From positions 27,149,205 to 27,213,204 of the forward strand of contig NC_135361.1 of assembly GCF_051622035.1 (NCBI RefSeq): a stretch of 64,000 bases of DNA, written 5' to 3'. The position numbers and the translations under genes are program-made. Shown here in pieces: positions 45,253 to 57,702 of this stretch (its first letter is position 1; each line of letters begins with the position of its first letter). The notes beneath the pieces were generated by a model that was not told the origin of the DNA, made no database searches, and was given only the letters and a program-made list of their open reading frames with translations. Source of the DNA: Arctopsyche grandis (lineage: Eukaryota; Arthropoda; Insecta; Trichoptera; Hydropsychidae).

Positions 45253-45420
45253 TTCCAAACTTTATGCTACTGCGCCTCCCTAAAAAAAAATATTTTTTTC
45301 CGCGCCTCCCTACCTTTTATTTTTTAATAGATATAATAATATAGACACGTTTTAAATAATAAACCTTTATTTTAAAAAAATACTGAACACTACAATAGAC
45401 AGAATAATAAAAAGGTTTTG
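45253..45420 (+). mobile_element. hAT terminus (CAGCGGTTTCCAAACTTT)
   Basis: The classic hAT end CAG-GGTT-CCAAACTTT followed by tgcgcctccc repeated twice. The other end was not located. Confidence 0.6.
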
Positions 45421-45421
45421 C

Positions 45422-46061
45422 TAGGTTTTAACTAGGGTTGCCATACGTCCCGTATTTCACTACTCGGTCCCGTATTACAATTTGTCCCGTTTTCTTCCTA
45501 AACTTTTCTCCAAAAACAGACTGTCGATTTCTTTAACACTGCATTGATAAGTGATCCCAATCATTCAAAAAATTTAATGCTTTCGATTGGATGACTCTCA
45601 AGCAAGTTCCTGAATGGGGGGAAATAGAACGAACCGTTGAATATTTGCAAGTAAGGAACATCGATGTTCGAAACAATGAGCTTCTTTTCAACCAGTTCGT
45701 ATATTTAAATAAAAATAATACCAACGAAAAGTGGGAGACAACGCTGAAATTGAGTATGGAAGAGAAATGGCTGAAGTTTTTTAGAGATACCAAGCATATT
45801 GAACAGAAGTCATGTTTAATAAAACTATGTGAGTATATATTCCATATTGCCATTCCAGCCCACAATGCCAATGTGGAGAGAATATTTTCCCTGATGTCAA
45901 CACAATGGTCGGACGAAAGAAATAAGCTGGCAGTTGAGACAGTTGAGGCAATTTTGGTTTGCCAGTATAATTTTAAAATGACTTGCGCCCAATTTTATCA
46001 TCAAGCAAAAGAGGAAAACGATTTAATTTACGATTTAATAAAAAAGTTAAATCATCGTTAA
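45422..46061 (+). pseudogene. hAT transposase C-terminal fragment (dimerisation domain)
   Basis: Downstream of a hAT-like terminus (CTAGGGTTGCCATACGTCCC), codons from about 45560 to 46061 encode FNAFDWMTLKQVPEW and, near the end, AIPAHNANVERIFSLMSTQW and NKLAVETVEAILVCQYNF, the hAT C-terminal dimerisation region. The N-terminal BED finger and catalytic core are missing. The 156 codons from the ATG at 45591 are open, but an in-frame TGA lies just upstream; most likely an internally deleted transposon. Confidence 0.75.
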
Positions 46062-46116
46062 AATACGATTGGTCTAAAAAAGACAATTTTTTTAAAATAT
46101 TGAAATATAGTCATCA

Positions 46117-46152
46117 TACACGAATACAGTCTAAGACTTAGACTGTATTCGT
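46117..46152. repeat. Perfect palindrome
   Basis: ACGAATACAGTCTAAG is followed, after no more than one base, by its reverse complement CTTAGACTGTATTCGT, giving an extended stem with almost no loop. Confidence 0.85.
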
Positions 46153-46401
46153 TGGGGGGATTGTGGCCTCATGTTGAGGGCTTTAATGGTCAAATTCCTT
46201 GATCTTTAAAGCGGGATCAGTAGTTTCTGTCGCGGGAGAAAACGATATAGTAATTTAAAAAAAAAAACAAAGCACTGAAGTTTTAAACTTTTATTAAAAA
46301 TTTTAGCTCACATCACAAGATAATAAAAGTAAGTCGTTGATTTCAATTCATATATGCATATATGTACGTTGAGAATTGTAAATTTTATTTTAAACATGTC
46401 A

Positions 46402-49400
46402 CTAGGCTACATAGGGGGTCATGTCAATGTTATTGTAAATCATCTGCTCATCGATCCATTCCCTGAGGACTCCAATGTGAGAGTAGACTCCGGGAGTACC
46501 ATTTTCTCCACAACCGATTCCCCAAGCGACGATTCCAGATTGCATATAAACATTCGGTTTTCCCTAATCAAAGAATTAGACGTGTGAATTAAATTGAAAA
46601 ACTAAACTGATAGATTAGCATAATCTTTGTATATGAATAGAACATTACCGGTATGGGGCACACGAGTGGTGATCCTCCGTCTCCTTTGCAGGTGTCTTTT
46701 CCTGGTTCACCTCCTGCACATATGAAAGAGCGATGCAATTCGAATTTTGGCCCTAGTCTGGTCTCTCTGAGTTTCGATTGACATTGACGACGTGCTACGA
46801 CCGGTAATTCCACCTACAAAGTAAAATTGTGTAAGTACTTTAAACAAATTTGAGTTCTCATATGTAGAAATTGTCTCCTTCGACTGATCAAACTCCTTAC
46901 CCTCTTTAGAATGACTTGATATTTGCCTTCCTTGCCAAAGACGTCTTTGCCCCAACCGGAAGCAATACAACGGCTATTTGGAGGATCAGCACCTGCTGGT
47001 GGAAGACACACGTATCCAATATTCTCAGCATCATCAACAGGCGATTCCAAAATCAACAAGGCAATGTCGTTATAAAGAGCACCTGAAATACAAACACACA
47101 TTTATATTGAATCGATTTTCTCAATAGAAGCATTAAATGATAAAACGGACGCTGATATATGAGCCGTTATATTTGTAAGTGGCGTAAGTTCAATTTTCTT
47201 CATTTCGAGAAATATCTCGCAAAACATTAAATGTAATGTTTTACGTATATTTAAACATATTGATGGCTTGCAATAAGTTTATTCTGTTATTTCCATATTC
47301 TGGACATATCGAATTAAAGTAGTGATATAAATTTGTAAATTGACTTGAAGTAAAAATATGAAATTTGTCTATAGTAGTGTATATATGTAACTAGGCAAAT
47401 TTTGCCATTTTTATACAAGCAAACATTTTTTTTCCAAATAGAGTCATAGGCGGCGGGTTCGATCCCTGGGCCCGAGCCTCGAATGAAAATGAATTTTGCA
47501 GAGTATGCTGTTGGTTAGACCTGGATTTGTGACTTCAGGTTGATCGTTTCCTATCAGAGTTTGCCAATTTTCTCTGATTTCATTGTTGAAACGGTTCCCG
47601 GAAAAAAAATTGGCTAAAAATCTCTCCTATACGATATGTCACCTATAATTTGTTATTAATTAATGTACAATAAATAAGTTTGTGTACAAATTAATAGATG
47701 TCTCATTGATTTACGAGCTTTACAGTGTCTCGTAATTCAGTGATTTATATAAAAAAAAATGCTGAATTGTAATTTATAAATTTGTAATTGGCCAGAAAGG
47801 CGCATTGGGGTTTACCTGTAAGGCCTTCCTGGTATATATGTAAAAATAAATAAATATATATTTCCCTCAAATCGTTGCTATGCGCCAATAATTAATACAC
47901 AATAATTAAGTGTGTAAATACAAAAAGCAAGAAGGATGAAAAAATAGAGATTGAGAAAATCATATTGCTAAAATACAAAATAAGCTTCTCAATCTTAACG
48001 GAATTGTTAGTAAAGACATCAATATGCATTGGCAAAATATTGATAGAAGTAAGTTCATAAAAATATTGTTTCTGGATTTTACAGGGAGGAAAAGCACTTT
48101 AAGGCGAGATTCCCTACTACGCTTAGAAATCTAATTTTTTTTTCTTAAATAGAAAAATCTTTGATTTCACCCATTTAAAATCTTTATAGAATGTCTCGAT
48201 AGAAAAAAACATCGCCCAAAAGCCGAAGGGTAGAATACTGTTGCGTAAACGTGAAGAGGGGGCTTCCAGGATCGGAAAGAAAGACGCAGGAGCGTTGTAG
48301 AAGTCGTTTATTCGTCTGCTCTCGTCGACCCTCCAGGTCGGAATGGTTTCCAATTTGAGAGCGCCCCATATTTATACATGTTTGGGCTCAACAACTATTG
48401 GTCGATGAGTCAGACGATCCCATTGGCCGTTGCATACGGCTCATTCATTCGTAGAGGCCATTATGTTTGACTTAATTCACAAATTGTTATCACTTATTTT
48501 AATTCGATATGTCCAGAATCTCGGAAAAGCAGATTAAACGTTTTACAGGTCACCAGTATTTTTAAATATTATTAAACGCAGAACATTATATTTAATATGT
48601 ACATTAATACAATTTTGAATAAAAATGAGACTGACCAGCGTAGTACTGTGAATGTGAAACTATTTTCGCCACATTTCTATCCTGATGAGGGAATATTTCA
48701 TTTTTGGTCTGTGTGTCCCATTCACCAGCTCTGATCTTGAGTTTTGGTGCTGCACCAGCTCGTGCAGCCACACAATGGGCTGCTGTCATGACAACCTTCG
48801 GATGGATCAAGGAACCACCGCATATATATACGTTCAACTTTTGTCCACTAGATGCTACTGGCTCCTCCCTATACACATGAAAACATTTGTTACAAAGTCC
48901 TTAAACTAAAAGTTATCAATATGGGAATAGATACCTTAAAATTGCGACCATCCATGGGAATTCCCCGAATTGGGACTCATTATCCTTTTCACCCTTGATT
49001 CTGAAACCTACTCCATCTATATTTCTGACACCACATCCACTAGTGGTACCAGGAGGTGGGGGTGGTGGGGGTGCGGGTGTTATCGGATCAACTCTGATTT
49101 CTCCAGAACCACAACAAACTTCCATGTAGCTTTCACATGGACTTTCTTCATTAATTCTAAATAAAATGACCAAAATATGTAATTTAGAAATACAATAGAA
49201 ACATACATACAAAAAAAAATCAAATGCACCGTAAAATTCAGACAATACTAATATTAAAACTAAAGATATGGGTTTACTTTTATCGACACGGCCATTTTTC
49301 ATTATACAGTAGATATTCAAAGGTTACGACAATCAGATCATTATTTGACAAGTTACTGTCGCCAAAAGTAAAGCCCATACAAAAGTAAAGTCAATGTATC

Positions 49401-51591
49401 ATTCGATGTTGATATTATGAACTTATAGTGTAATTTTATTGCTAAAAGATCAAAACCAAATAAAAATTTCATTGTAAATACAACATTTGTGCAAAAAACC
49501 AGTGCTTTTGAGAAGGACAATGAGTCCAGACTCTTTTTAAAAATACCTAGATCTATAACACATTTAATATTTTAATAAAACCACGTGTACAAAACTCAAC
49601 ACAAAATCAGTGTGCAGTTTTTAAATCTTACTGTTTGGGTCGGTATATGCATTTGCGACATATCACTCGTCTTGCAACTATGGAATTTTTCGTTTTGTTC
49701 TTATAGCTTTTTAAAAGACCTCTTCTTCTGTGGATCAATGATTATTAAAGCCATATAAATTTTATTTAATATATTATATATGTATTGTTTTTACCATATA
49801 TGTACTTATTCAATAGTGAAAAATAATAAAGATTAATCTCACTGGCTAAAATATTTATACATATCTAAAAATATTGTATTTACATATAAAAATAAACAAT
49901 ATTGTGATATAAACCCTATCCATTTAAATGTTTTGAAAATAAATATAAATCTTGTTTTTCTTGTTCAACTTTCAACCGAACTGAACGATACTTCTACATG
50001 AAAATAATCAAACAGCATTAAAAAATGTTCTAATGAAAGTTTAAAAAAATTGAAGTTGCTAATGCATACATATACACATACATCTATATATATGTACAGA
50101 TACATATATATGTACATCTTTTTTTATCTGTAATTTTAAATCAGTATGTAAGTGTATATTTATTTAAATCAGATTCGCTTTAATTGATTTGAATTCTAAA
50201 GAACTAGAATCCACAATTAAGAATTCGCTATTAGTAGGTCTGAATTCTGAATTTTAAAAATTGAAATTATACTAAAAATAGCAAAAACTATTTTGTATTT
50301 TTCTTAAGAGGGCTGTACACCCGAAACCTTAATTTTGTTACCGTTCCTTTCTTCGATATATATATTGAGTGAATGCGATAATATATATATCAATATATAT
50401 ATTGAGTGAATGCGACAGTTGCGCTTCGACCAGATAATACGTACATATTTTAAATCGACAAAATCGAGGTTTCGTATTCTCCAATTTTCTCCTCCCAAAC
50501 TGGCCCAATTTTTAAAAAAATTTCATCATCAGTACGAGAAAGATTTTTTCTATGCAACTGTGTGCGTTTTTTTTTTTTTAAATCGACCGTTAAATAATCA
50601 CGTTGGACTCTTTCGTGGGTGTAAAAAAGAGGCGATTTTATAGATGTTTGGCGGCTCCTAGCTCATATAAAAAATAACTAACCAAAAAAATAAAAGCACA
50701 GATACATCCCAATGGTGGATATCCATAGCATATTAAAAAAATATTACTCTAGTGCCACAATTGAGGAAGGGAGAAGTGTAATACGTTTGTATGGACAAGG
50801 CGCTGGTGTCCAGCCCTCTTAACTGTTCAATATGTATTAAAAATATTATGAAAGAAATAACGAATATGCAATAGTGAATGATGCTATGTGAAAATTTACT
50901 TTGAATTCCAAAAAAATGATATAAAAATTTAATTAAAAGGCTTGTGATATTTCATACCATGTAACATTCATACAGAAATTCTATTGGTTTCAGCTATTGT
51001 GTGATTATTTTGAATAGATTGAAGACAAAAAAATAACAAATATCCACTATAGTCAGCCAACTATTCATCTGATCAGATAACCAGAACGTGTCCAACTAAA
51101 ATTGAACAATCAAAGAATCTACTTTTAAGTTAACCAATGCTAACACAAAATAATGTCTAAATCTAAATCATCTCTGAAAGTAAAAATGCACTTGAAAAAT
51201 GATTTCACACAAACTTGATAAACTTAGACTTAAATATGTATTAGATAATTTATAATTTTAATTACACATCTTAATTATTGCTATAATTTTTGCTAAGTAT
51301 TTATGTAAATGTAAAGTACCTGATATCAATCAGACCAAGTCCATTAGTAATGATAGTACCATTTTCGCATAAATAATACGGGACACATTCTCCTGGTTGG
51401 TTGGTTTCCGTCAAACAGGTTTTATCGCCGGATTCTAAGGATAAAATAAATATAAATGAAAACTGGTCTTCTTGAAAAACAAACCTTACAAACGAATGAA
51501 ACTTACGAGCAGGATTGAGGTTAACTGCTCCTTGGGGCACTCCATATACGAAGGTGATCGAGCATATTAAAAATATAGCCTTCCAATACAT
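46402..51591 (-). CDS. Gene 4: CLIP-domain serine protease homologue (PPAF-2-like), 387 aa, 7 coding exons
   Basis: Coding exons, minus strand: 51591-51507, 51434-51320, 49156-48935, 48868-48636, 47082-46901, 46813-46649, 46563-46402. GT-AG introns, phases 1,2,2,1,0,0, total 388 codons with TAG. Signal peptide [17 protein letters not shown], nearly identical to gene 1. CLIP: KTC...GECVPYYLC...SPC...EVCC. A polyproline linker ([10 protein letters not shown]) precedes [15 protein letters not shown]. Triad: His172 (TAAHCV) and Asp224 present, Ser replaced by Gly326 (KGDGGSPL). The Cys157-Cys173 pair lost in gene 1 is kept here. The shortest and most canonical member. AATAAA lies 12 nt past the stop. 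ATG follows an acceptor (ttccag|gATG), implying a 5' noncoding exon, probably at 58.5 kb. Confidence 0.92.
47440..47850 (+). mobile_element. SINE1 copy
   Basis: Box-B-like CGGGTTCGATCCC, the common body (tcgtttcctatcagagtttg, gaaacggttcc), then hairpin ccagaaaggc...gccttcctgg and an AAATA tail. Lies in intron 4 of gene 4. Confidence 0.8.
48239..48420 (-). mobile_element. Probable LTR fragment (LTR-B)
   Basis: The minus strand has a TATAAATA box, AATAAA 80-90 bp on, and ends TTTACGCAACA, like the CGCAACA end of LTR-A but otherwise different. The upstream end is unclear. Intron 4 of gene 4. Confidence 0.4.
49157..51319 (-). other. Intron 2 of gene 4
   Basis: Holds T element copy 3 and its duplicated flank; 49157-50300 is AT-rich with short tatg microsatellites and no supported gene. 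Confidence 0.7.
50304..50822. mobile_element. TTAA MITE family T, copy 3
   Basis: TTAA-GAGGGCTGTACACCC at left and GTCCAGCCCTC-TTAA at right. Near-identical to copy 1, including 320 bp of right flank (to 51142). Confidence 0.85.
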
Positions 51592-52582
51592 CCTGGAATT
51601 AAAAAAAAATAAAATATATAGTTAATATATTTATTTTCAATTTTTTTTCATTTTGTTATTCTTTTTTTTCATTCTATAGATTCTACTTATTTTATTTACT
51701 TAGGTTATCAAAGTGTTATCATTTGTAATGGCATATCATCAACCTGGGTCATTATATGTATATATTTAAATACATATTCAAATTCATATTCTTATCATAC
51801 AATAGATATTCTTGAAATTCTTAAAAATGAAAACGAGTAACCAAAATATTGAATACCCAGCATCGTACCATCACGATACTTCCCAAAGTTTTTCCGGTGA
51901 TGTTTTATCCTTATATTGAAATAGATTTAATAATGATCGATAGCGGTGATTCCCATATTTTCAGAACTGTAGAAAAAACTTGTCGAAATAATAAAATCGT
52001 ACGAATTAACAACGATACGAAGACACGCTTATCACAGCTGGAGTTTATCTAGGCGTACCGTGCCGCAATTTTGAAAGTCCTTTTACCATAAAGATACCGG
52101 CAACTGCACGTAACAAGCAATACGAAAAGTATTATTTGGTAAATTTTGTATCGACACATTCATGTCCAACGTTGCGTAGACGTAACATCAAGTAACAGCA
52201 TAAGCCGAAAAAATCTATTCATACTATAGTTAATATATTATATTTAAAATTCATATACACTCATTTTTAATATAATACACCTCCCCCTGGGAAAAGCTGA
52301 AATGACGCCCCTGAATATTATGGTTCAAAAAAATAATTAGTTTTTAGATTTTATGAGGGCAAATTTGGCGAATTAAGTGTAATATATTATAATATATTAG
52401 TGCCAATATATTCTAATATAAAAAAAAAGAATAATATTTTTGGCACGGCTGTAAAATAAATTACACGACAAATGTCAAATAGCTCACACGACAGAATCAG
52501 CGTTCGTTCGACAAATCAAACGTCAAACGGGCTGCCAGTAACAAAAATAAAATTTGACGTTTCAGTGAAATCAGGTTATTAG

Positions 52583-52717
52583 TAGAGGTAGGACCGGAAG
52601 CGCGCCGTCTATTGTTCCATTATTGTAAATGCTTTGCTTTGTAAAGGTTCGGCAAACCTTTAACAATGCATTTACAACATGTAAACAATGAACAGCACGC
52701 TCTGGGTCCGCTCTTTA
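52583..52717. mobile_element. MITE family E, copy 2 (135 bp)
   Basis: Ends TAGAGGTAGGACCGGAAGCG and CTGGGTCCGCTCTTTA, reverse orientation to copy 1. Perfect 8-bp duplication GTTATTAG (52575-52582, 52718-52725). Confidence 0.85.
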
Positions 52718-52915
52718 GTTATTAGTCACATTTAGATCGCCCAAAAAACAATTTTTGCCATGAAAATCGGGAATATGGAATATTTGGCACTCGAGTTCTC
52801 GTTTTGTATGATGGACTTTTCGGCTGCCAGATGTTCCGTTATAGAGATTTTAGTGACTTTTGGGCGAGCGCTTTGTGACCAATAATCACTGAACCGTGGA
52901 ATCATAACCAGTTAC
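52718..52915. mobile_element. MITE family F, copy 1
   Basis: ATTAGTCACATTTAGATCGCCCAAAA-type left arm is mirrored by TTTTGGGCGAGCGCTTTGTGAC and aataatcac at right. An inverted copy is at 62705-62875. Confidence 0.7.
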
Positions 52916-53606
52916 ATTTTCACTGGGTAATCGTAATATCTTAATCGTTAATCGTAGCAGCCAACACTTATTTATTTAAGGGTTAGATTAAGTTAGGGAT
53001 GGTTTTATTCATTTAAGATTAGGTTTTTAGGGTCGGTATTTATTTTTGTCGAATTTTATTTTTGTTACTGGCACCCATTTGACGTTTGATTTGCCGGGCG
53101 AAAACCGAATCTGTCATGCGAGCTATTTTAGAGAGGGGCATTCTTTTTTATTTAAATAGCCAAATTTATTTAAATATAATTATTTTTTTCTTATGTATGC
53201 ACATATATTAAATTCGTGCTTATGAGGAAAATATTTTTCTTGTTAAAAAAACTATATTATATTTAATTGGAGATTTAAAATGAGCAATTTTTCATTTTTA
53301 CATACCTCCTTTACGTTTCACTTACGATTACAATTCAGGAAAAAGTTCGCCTCTTATCCGATCGTTTTCATACTTTGCCATATTGCTCATTTTGGTCATC
53401 AATATAAGTGAATGGATCCGCCGCCATTACGATGGTGCAAAAATAACGTGTAAGACGCGTTTGATATCTGCCCGGCGAGATAGTCGTTGAAGTTTATCCA
53501 TCGTTTGTTTATTAGTTTTAAACATAGATGGCGGTAGTAAAATAAAATTATTGTTTTTATTCAAAATAATAATTTTATCCTAACGTTAACGAAAACCAGT
53601 TAGAGC

Positions 53607-53858
53607 TTATACGTACATATATGCATACATATTGGTGATTGGTTTATGTGCGATGTACTCGCAAAGTAAATAAACAATCATTTGAACCGGTTTTGAGCTT
53701 GCTGCAGGATCCTTATTTATTTTAGCAACATCGACTTCAAAGCCAGAGGATGTCGAGGTCAAAGCCACGTCAAATTTGCATTCAGACAACGTAAATTTAC
53801 AGTTGACTTTCATTCGAGACAATTTATGTATGTAGGTCCTAATCACGCATAGCAACAA
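53607..53858 (-). other. Segment paralogous to 21975-22130, with an open frame
   Basis: The minus strand is open for 83 codons (KVNCKFTLSECKFDVALTST...EVDVAKINKDPAASSKPVQ) and aligns at DNA level with the gene 2 intron segment. No recognised domain, no start or splice context that compels a gene call. Possibly a conserved regulatory segment of the duplicated locus, or a repeat. Confidence 0.4.
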
Positions 53859-56394
53859 CGCAAGTATTGCTGAAAAACTTGAGCTATTATTACCAAATAT
53901 ATAAAACGGTCATTGCATTGTCTATTGTCGCGTGCTATAAAAAATATAGATAAAATAAAAAAAATAGATAAACTAGTGGTCTCTCTAAAAACAGTCGTAT
54001 TTATGTACATATGTAGTTAAGGTTATAAGGAAATACATATGAAATGCCCAATGCACAATTCGAATAGTGTTTGTGATGATGTGTGAGCGTAATAATTTTG
54101 TCATTGGCCGTAATCGCCATTCAAAACGGCCATGCGCGGTCAAACAACGTTTTTAAAAGAGCGTACATTCTGTACGTTTTAAAATGTTAATATTTGTTTT
54201 AGTTGTGCTTTGCGAAAATTCATTAAATCATACTTCAGTATTATCCTTATTGACATCATATACAGTTATGTACATTTCTTTTTTTTTCTAAAACTTTTTA
54301 ACCACTTAATGACTCTTGAATATATCACAAACTAACGGAAAGTATTGACTTTTTTCAATTTAATTAGTATCACAGGATATTTTTAGATGTCACTGTGAAG
54401 AAACCAAAATTAATTTCGAGTCATAGCCTTAAATACGATGGAGCGCGCACCGGTGCGCTTATGGTGATGAAGTGGTTAATCATTGCGGAATGAGTTACAA
54501 AAACTTGCAAATTTCCCCTTCCCCGTAGCAAAATTGAAACATTGCACAAAACTAGGGTGTAATGCTTCCCTTCGTCCCTATTTTAAGAATTAGCTCACAA
54601 ACCAAACCTGTTTTTTGTATGTATATAGTGTTAGGGATCCCAATCGAATATACGAATATTCGAGTATTTGAATTATTCGTCTGATTTTTCAGCCATTCGT
54701 TATTCGAATATTTCATCAACTATTCGAATATTGTTCGTGTATATATTTTTTTATAAAATAAATACATAAAATCAATATGAGTGATGACGAATAAGCCGAT
54801 GATTATGAAGAAAATTAAATATGTAATGGGGATGATTGTGATGAAAATAAAGATAATGAGGAAGATGAAATGTCTACATGTGAAGAAACGGTTAAATATA
54901 TTTAAATTAAATAGAGGAAACATTGGTAGCAAACATTATGTATGTATATATAGGCGTTTTTTCTTTTGTTATTATATACTTATACGTTTTGTTGGCAGTG
55001 GTTTAGCTATGACGTACATATGTATGTCGAATCGAAACGACTATTATAGTACGGCGAGCGTTATCTCAGACAGACAGACAGACACACAGAATAGCGATAT
55101 AGATATTACATACATATATGATGATTCGGGGTCATCAGCAAGAAATTTTTAAAACATATGATCTGACAATAAGAGTCTATTCCATAAGTTGGCTTGAAAT
55201 GCTTGATGTATAAATTTATGAATACATTGTTTGTAGTAAGGAATAATGACTTTTGTGTGTATAAATAAAAGGGAACAAGGATTTTTACACTAATACTAGG
55301 TTTCAAATTAGAAAAAGCCTTGTATTTTAATTTTACAAATCAATTAGATAAAATCAATCTGCAATTGAGAAATATGCGGACCAGTCAGCTTCCGGTATCC
55401 GATCACCCAATTCGATATGGAATTGATTACATTGAACTACATAACTAGAACTGATTTTAGCATGATGGTCTGATGAGCTCAAATTTTCAAGCTATCGTTT
55501 CACTGTAGTCGTTTTCACAAAGACATTTTTCATTTAATGGAAATCATATGAATGGCGGAAATTCAAACAATCACATAAATCAATTAAAACAAAACAAGCT
55601 TTAAAAATGAGTTGAAAATATTAAGGTGAAAACATAACATTGACATGACCTCAAAAAGTCACGGTCGATTTGAAAACCGAGTGTGAATTTTCCTCATTTT
55701 CTGTAATTCCCAGAATGATCTGCTGATCTCGATCTATTGCAACATCTCGCTATATGAATAATATGCTATATATAATATTTAACGAATGAAGAATAAAAAA
55801 AAAAGTAGTTCGATGTTTTTATAATAATTTTAAATAGTGTCAAACATGACAATATTTAAAAACAAAAAACAAGATAAAGTGAGAACAACTTTGACCTTTT
55901 TGCTTTAAAATAAAACGAATTTAAATATCACGTACATGTTTCTAATTACGAAACTACACAAATCAATGTTGAAATAAATTCGAAGGGTCAGTTTTTTATT
56001 ATTTATTTACAAGGCGTAATTTTCCATTGTTCATTTTTCTTGGAACGACTTTGGTGAAAAAGTGACCTCGTCCTCACATGACTTGAATACACATTTACAT
56101 ACATATTATATATGTATATAAATGTTCATCTATACAATCTATACCTATATTTATACTAGAATATACACATATAGGTATAGATTGTCAATATAAATGTTAA
56201 TTTTTCCATTTACAGTCATATTTGTCTTATTTTTGCAATTGAATGACATTTAAATACGACTTCTACAACATAAGGATATATGTATATTTTTCTGATTGTT
56301 AGCTATGCAAACCTTCAGTTTTCCATTAAAACAGCATAATTTGATATACATATGTACCATCTCATAATGCTTTAACTTAGACCGCATACTACAA

Positions 56395-56443
56395 TAATAA
56401 TAAACTTTTCACCCGACCGAGAAACGCCGGGCAATTCAGCTAG
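56395..56443 (+). mobile_element. Helitron 3' end
   Basis: acccgaccgagaaacgccggg then caattcagCTAG followed by T: GC-rich fold plus CTAG terminus. The 5' end is not resolved. Confidence 0.5.
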
Positions 56444-56520
56444 TCCTTCATAATATGTATCTATGTAAGTTATCTGCATTGAAAGTTTTTGCTATTCTGT
56501 ATAACTTATAAATAAGGTGA

Positions 56521-57007
56521 TTAAGAGGGCTGTACACCCGAAACCTTAATTTTGTTGCCGTTGCGCAAAATATAATTTTCCAAAATATATATTGAGTGAA
56601 TGCGACAGTTGCGCTTCGACCAGATAATACGTATGTTAAATCGACAAAATCGAGGTTTCGTATTCTCCAATTTTCTCCTCCGAAACTGGCCCAATTTTTA
56701 AAAAAATTTCATCATCGGTATGAGAAAGATATTTTCTATGCACCTGTGTGCGTATTTTTTTTTAAATCGACCGTTAAATAAGCACGCTGGACTCTTTTCG
56801 TGGGTGTAAAAATGAGGCGATTTTATAGATGTTTGGCGGCTCCTAGCTCCTATAAAAAATAGCTTATCAAAAAAATAAAAGCATAGATGCATGCCAATGG
56901 TGGATATCCATAGCATATTAAAAAACTATTACTCTAGTGCCATAATTGAGGAAGGGAGAAGTGTAATACGTTTGTATGGACAAGGCGCTGGTGTCCAGCC
57001 CTCTTAA
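56521..57007. mobile_element. TTAA MITE family T, copy 4
   Basis: TTAA-GAGGGCTGTACACCC at left, GTCCAGCCCTC-TTAA at right; flanks unrelated to those of copies 1 and 3. Confidence 0.85.
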
Positions 57008-57702
57008 ATGTAAAATTCTGAATGTGAAAATTAAATGAAAAAATAATTAAAAATATTTCATTTTCAGATATTTCAGACTACCTACAGTTTCTGTGTTGGT
57101 GTTGGATAGTGATTAATGCCAATATCGATAAATAAACTTGTTTATATTATATTTCGTGCATATCGTATATTATGACATAACGACCTCAACCTCTTCATAC
57201 TCACGTATAATAAATAATTTATATTTAAATATGTATAACTGTGCGAGTGAAACTAGCCGGTTAGCGACATATTTATATATGTAATATTTATGTCCTTGGA
57301 AAATGAATTTTGAAAATATTGTAAAACAATTACGATGCATCAGTGTTTGTTCTTAATAATTATGCTAGGGGCTATTTTTCGAGATAGATTTCAAATAATA
57401 TGAATATAAAAGTTGTTTCCAGTATTTAATGTGTTAATGGGTGAAATTATGTATTTTAATATCATTTGATGACTGAGTTATTATCATATCATTCATAATC
57501 TATAATTAAAACAACTATTTAGGTTGGTAATTGTTTAACTTTCTTGAATTTTGCATATTTTTGATGACAATACGTATGTAAATATGTACTTACAATTTAA
57601 ATTTTATAATTGAATCAACTATGTATATTCATAAAGATATAAAAATTGAAGTTTAAAAACCAAAACTAATTTAACTTTAAAATCGTCTATTTTCGAAAAA
57701 TA

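Larger units (their letters stand above)
52474..53136. mobile_element. MITE family D, copy 2, interrupted
   Basis: Ends CTCACACGACAGAATC and GATTC/GTCATGCGAGCTATTTTAG match copy 1 (24957). The middle is interrupted between tttcagtgaaatca and ggaatcataaccag by the F element, itself carrying E. Confidence 0.75.

Noticed and set aside
51849-52052. 67-codon frame upstream of gene 4
   Set aside because: No recognised content; lies in the inferred 5' intron on the opposite strand.
54781-55152. 123-codon frame
   Set aside because: Lys/Met-rich then low complexity, ending in gacagacagac repeat; no family recognised. At most a decayed transposon.
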